Assembly: GCA_019649035.1 (NCBI GenBank)
Contig: BMAT01002677.1
Location: 355,223 to 386,627, forward strand
Direction: 5' to 3'
From: Elysia marginata
Taxonomy: Eukaryota > Mollusca > Gastropoda > Plakobranchidae
Length of the DNA: 31,405 bases
Numbering within the stretch: the stretch's first letter is position 1; each line of letters starts with the position of its first letter. The translations under genes were made by a program, and so were the position numbers. Below the pieces are notes generated by a model. It made no database searches and had not been told where the DNA came from. It saw nothing but the letters and a program-made list of their open reading frames with translations. Below are positions 21,601 to 27,600 of this stretch, piece by piece.

Positions 21601-24600
21601 TAATTTTAAAAAAGCGAAACCCAAAAGCTGTTTTGTTGGCAAAATAACTATGGCCTGTTTGGACCTCAGAGATCACTGATGAAATTTGTTATGGACATGA
21701 TTCAGTTTTGTGGAAACTTCAAAAACATTGTTTTCATAGGAAAAAAGACAAGACCTCCAGAGGTTTACTATTCTTTGTGAAATATTAGTTTCACAAGTTA
21801 AAATGTTGTGATGATAAACAGTTATCAATTACATTAATTATCTTGCATTAAAAAAAAAATTACCGAGCCAAGACTGTATGGTGCTAATTCAAGTAGAAAA
21901 TGAAAAAAACCACATTACTGTACCAATAGCATTTCATTCTGTAATTTGAGAGCTACCTAAACAAAAACTAGATGATGCTAAAAAAAAGTAAAGGAGTTAA
22001 ATCAACTTCAATGAAAAACGTTACTAATGGCACTTTATCTTGCAAATAAAAAAAAAACTGCTAGAAGTCATAACTAAACCATGTTTATACGAATAGGAAA
22101 CAAAACAAACCACATTGGAACAGCTTCATGAGTTTTCTGTCTCCTGTTTCTGACATCACTTTTATTTTATACGCTTTCTTAAGACAATGTTTAGCAGCCA
22201 GGTAGTCTCCTAGACTAACAAAGATCTGTCAAAAGGAAAAAAAAGAAGATATATGAAACCTTACACTAAGCTGACTTCATCCCTAGTCGCTGTAAGCCCT
22301 CAAAGTTTTAATTTCTTTTGCAGATACGTCTATAAAAGAAGCTCTGTTATTCTGTTTTTCACATTCTCTTAGACTTACACAATATTTTTATAAAAAATAG
22401 TCTTCAGAACCAAAAAAGTGAGGTTTAGCATTTAATTTCATAGGAGTTCAAGAAGGAGTAAACCTCATTGTCAAAATGTTGCAGGTTCGATTCCCAACCA
22501 TGCCATGTTGCAATGGCCATGAAAAAGCAATTTACCCTAACTTTCCTCAGTCCACATACCTGTAAAATGGGTATCCAGCTACAGGCAAAGCTTGAATTTG
22601 TGATATGCGCCTGCAACACACTGTATATGGGTTAAAAGTGGCTTTCAAATGCGCTGGCCTGCTGGGAAATCGGTGGCGCTGCTCTTGAGGTGACACAATT
22701 ACGCTGAGCAATGAAGCCAAATTTCCCAGAAGGGTTTAATACAGTGTAATAAAAAAAAAATAAATAAAGACCCTATAACTTTCTGGACTGAGGCATGTAA
22801 AAGCGCTAATAAAAGCTTAGACATTTACAGAATCAAACGAACCAAATAAAAAAACAAAAAACCAACACACACCTGTGTTTTTTGAATATACATCTCTTTC
22901 TCAGCTACTTTGTTCCTTAGCTTTTCAGCCATTTTCAAAGCCAAGTCCACCGACCTCATAGCTTGTGTGGGCTGTCCACACTTGTAGTACATGCTGGCCA
23001 AACTAGAGTGACACATGTACTGCTCATCCAGCAATTTAAACTTTCTGCATGGAGAGAAGTTCAGAGAAAAGTGTTTACAGTCTAGTCGATGTAACTCAAG
23101 TCTGGAGATAGTTCAAATATTTGCTGAAATCGAATTGCACGCAAATTACAGATTTTCTTTTCTTTTTTTTTTTTATGTATACTGAGAAATCAAAGTGAAG
23201 TTTTTTTAACATGAGGTCTGAAAAGTGAATTATATCTGAATTGGATTGTATTAGGTTTTGCTTTGTCTTGCTTGGTATTTATTCGCAGATGATAAAGTCA
23301 ACTGCATCAGGGGTCTTCAGAAGAAATTGTTTCACAAACAAACCCTTTTAACATTTTAGCATTATATTCTTGAGAAGGTGACTGTTTTGGGGAACATTAC
23401 AGCATTACCCCTACTGGTGTTATATAAAGTTATATTTTTAAAAAAAATCAAAATCAATCCTTTTAGATAGGTGGATCTTACAACAGGCTTTGACTTTAGG
23501 TGCCACAGTAATGAAAAAGAAACAAAAAAAAAAGGTTGCATCTCTAAATACAAAAAACAAATATAGTTCACAGATAAATCTCTCAAAGCTGCTAAAGAAG
23601 TGTTGACTGAATGAGCCAATTTATTGAGTGGTTAAAATAAAATAGTTTATCCAAAGCAATTTTTTTTCATTCAAAGTATGATTTGAGATTTTTTTTTACA
23701 GCTTTACTTTATAAAACTGTTCCGAAACTTAAGACTAATATCAATCATTAAAGAAAAAGCAAACAAATCTACATTTAACGTTTTGAAAATATATAACTTA
23801 CTCTGCAATCGCTACAGCTCTCTTCATAACATCTGCGCAGAGTTTGATTTCACCCCGGGTGTCATAAACTAGACCTAATTTTCAAAGAAAACAAAGCCTT
23901 TTACAAAAATTCACATAATGAAAATCAGGATTTTTCTACTAAAATTACTTGGCAGTTCCTATAAAATCAGCCATTAAGCATGACTCAAAAAGAGTTAAAA
24001 CTTGACATGTAGAAGTCTTTACATAACACTGGGATGCAAAATGATTTTTGGAAAAAAAAAACCTCAAAGGAGCTGAGAATGTTGCATTTCACATTATGCA
24101 GATGCCATTACTTTAGTCTCAAGTTGTTCTTGTTTCTGTGATAGATAAAAAAAAAATAGTTCCACACAACTGGAAAGCTTCAAATGGATGGAAAAAACAT
24201 GGAAAAGGTCGGAAAGACAAAGACATGGGATCCCAGTGAAAGCCACAAAAAGTTTACAAAAGGGAGGCAGAATGGAGATTAAAACAATCTTGTAGAATCA
24301 TAGGCTTTCAGAAACAAGAAGTAGATCTAACATCAAAACAAAGCCAAAGCATCTTGAACACACTGATGGCAATTTTAATAAATCTCCAGGGTCTAAATCG
24401 AATTATTGAACTTTCTTCTAGACTTGTGACAAAATAAACCTGCTACATGTAAAAAAGCAGGCTGTAACAAGACCTACATACACCTAGCCTGCCTGTTTGA
24501 GAAAACAAATATTTCCTTACATAAATAGTAAATCCTTTCAGTTTTGAGATATAGGCTTTCAAATTTGAGTGGGTGTTCAGAAGTCAAATTTTTGTTTCTT

Positions 24601-27600
24601 GAGATATTGAGACTAGAATCATTTCTGAAAAGTTTTCACACCAAATTTATGTTGAAATTTCGTGTTTAGTGTGTTGAATTTTAGTTGGTATGGTTGCTCA
24701 GGTCTCTACACCATTATAGACATCTACACTTTAAATGCAATTTTCTTCCTTTTCTGAAACTTCAAAATACCTAACCCTGGCAACTTCAAATGGCTATAAC
24801 TTCATACAATTATGATAGAGCTTTTCCGTTTGTTGTGTTTGAAAGTAGAGAAAATAAGCTTTTCTGTGATACCAATATCTGACTACCTTCCAATTTCGAC
24901 TAAAGACTCATTTTGACTTGTTGCAAGACAAATAGACTTGAAGAAAGGGAGAAGAAAAATACAAGGGAACATCAATTGGGTGATCACTACCTCCTTGTCA
25001 GAGTTAACAAAACATTACATCTAAAGCTGTAGATCTTGTTCTACTCCAAGCAGTGCCATCATCAAGAAAAAGAAACTGTGCATGTTAAAACAAGGCTCAG
25101 CTCCACCCACAGACAAAGGCCTCTAACCTAGCTTATACACCATATATGTAACCAAACAAACAAAAACAAACTAAAAAGTAACAGGGTTAAACGAAATAGC
25201 AGACCAAAAGGAAGCGGGCGCAATATTATAATTATAGAGGTTGAAGTGACAATCGCTGATTCCAAACGCGGAAAACCTAGACAATATATAGATTTAGAAA
25301 AAACATATTTACAATTTAAGATCAAACATTTCACATTAGACTAGTCTATGTGACTCAGAGCAAAGAATTGGCTTAAGTAGATCAGTGCTTACCTATTTGT
25401 ATGATGCTCTTTCATTTAAAATTTCTTTCAAAACCATAAGCTTACTTTAGGTTGTATTAGTTGGAAAATCATGCAACTCCAACCTCAAGTCACAAAAGAT
25501 ATAAAATTTTAGAATTAAAGATGTGGCTTCTTTTTAAAACAACACTCTGAATAAACCAAGAAGAGTATCTATAAGCTTAGAGTTTTCTGTAGCCCCATCT
25601 TAAACTTTCCCACACAAAAAGGTCAATCAGCTCTTGGTGATCACATGCCTGATCCAATTTTGCTGCTGACCTTAAGGCTATTCAAGGCCAGCTGCTGGTT
25701 AGCACTAGATTAATAAGCAGTTTCGTGAAAAATTCTGAAAAGCAGATGAGGCACTCTTCATGAATTGATTATAAATTGAAAATCAGAAATTTTCCAGATA
25801 AAAAAGGGACAACTGGAAAATTTTACAGATTAAAAACAATGGAAAACCTGAAATTTACAAATGGATGAAAATAATAGATAAGAGGACATTTGGCATCCCT
25901 GCATAACAACAACAAAAAAGTCATTTGTTTCTGAGAATAAGCAAAATAAAATATCATATAGCCTTCTCCCAAATCTCTCACCAATGTTCAAGTAGAGACG
26001 CCCTTTCATTGCCATGTACTCCTCTAATTTCACTGAAGACTTGACTTTCTCACACACTTCTAATGCCTTAGTGTAAGCCTTCTCTGCCTTCTTGCTGGCA
26101 TGAGCAGAATTTACCAGGTTTCTACTGTCGGACTGGCAGAAATAAGTTTTTCCAATGGTAGCCCATGCACGCTGCTCTTCAAGGCTGTTTTCACATTCCC
26201 TTTATGATTTATTATTTTAAAAAAAAGAACATTGAAAATCTTGTCAAAATCAAATTAATTGTTCAAAATCCATGAATTGCACCTGTAGTCAATTTTCATT
26301 TTGTAGAATCTATGGTCATAATTTAAATGTCTTTCAGAAACAAAGATTGGTTTATGATATCGAAGATTTTTTTAAATTCACAAAATGATTCAGTTTCCAC
26401 CAACTTATAAAAGTTAAAATCAGAAATTACCCCTGAGCCTTTAAAATGCACACAGGACTTGTGGAAGCAAAACTAAGAAAAAAGAATCTGTATAAAATAA
26501 AACACACACTCACACATTTGTTATGAGTCATTTGGGTGTTAAAAGTTATAGACCTAAATTTTAGGAGAGTGTTCCAAACATCATCTCTATAATGTTATAA
26601 ATACCTCAAAAGACTAAAGAATTCTAAATTCTAAAGAATTTGAAAATTATTCCTAATATAGCCCTTTTGCATTTACCAGCGGTGTGAAAAAAAAATCCTG
26701 GCGTCAAGACATGCATTATGTAATATTATAAAAAAAAAGCTTTAGCTATGAATTACTTTAAAGTTTGCTGATGCAATTCACATAAACAATGCAAGCTTAA
26801 GGTAAGTGAATACAGCTGCATGATTTGCATTTCCATAACGACTTTACTTGCAACATTTTTGTTCTTACATGAGTAGTGTATATATATCCAGATAAGGATT
26901 TTTCTTATTCAAAATGGGAAAAAAATCCTGAAAATGCCCCAACTTGATGAGCAAATCATCTACATTTCATAAAATAAAAAATTGTAAGTATTTCACCTAG
27001 CTGATTGCAAGTAAAAAAAATACTTCATTATAAAAAAAAGAATATTTTATGCAAATAAAAAGCAGGGTCTTGTTTTTTAAATTACTTTTAAGGGATTCTT
27101 TAAGTCTTTAATCTTCATAGCATTGAAAAAGTTTATTTATGTTATCAGAAACTACCTGGCCAGAACCAAATGCCTCTTTTGTAGACTCAGTGCCAGCTCA
27201 TATTGCCCGAGGAAGCAATGGCATTCACCGATTTTCCGACAAGCTACAGCTTCACCAATTTTGTCTCCTAATGCCTCACTCAGGTGCAGCTCTTGTGTGT
27301 GTTCTTGTATAGCATCCTCATATTGGCCTTAGAGGTTTAGCAAAGAAATAAGATAATAAAAATACTGATCTTGGAAATGTAGAAACAACACAAAAAAAAA
27401 ACAATCAAAAGAAACTATATCAATTCAAGAACATAGTCCATAGTTAGTCCATGCATTAAAAATAAACTAAGCTCAGAAGTCTGACAAAGTGATGTTGAGA
27501 AGTATCTATTATATAAATTAAATATTATATCTGAAAAATGCACATTACATGAGCTGCTAATACAGTCACAGTCAAAAGGAGAGTTCATGGGTGAAGACGT

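Noticed and set aside
22470..22510. A functional tRNA gene
   Set aside because: Only the B box is good; no acceptor stem or anticodon arm can be folded around it, so it is the head of a SINE.
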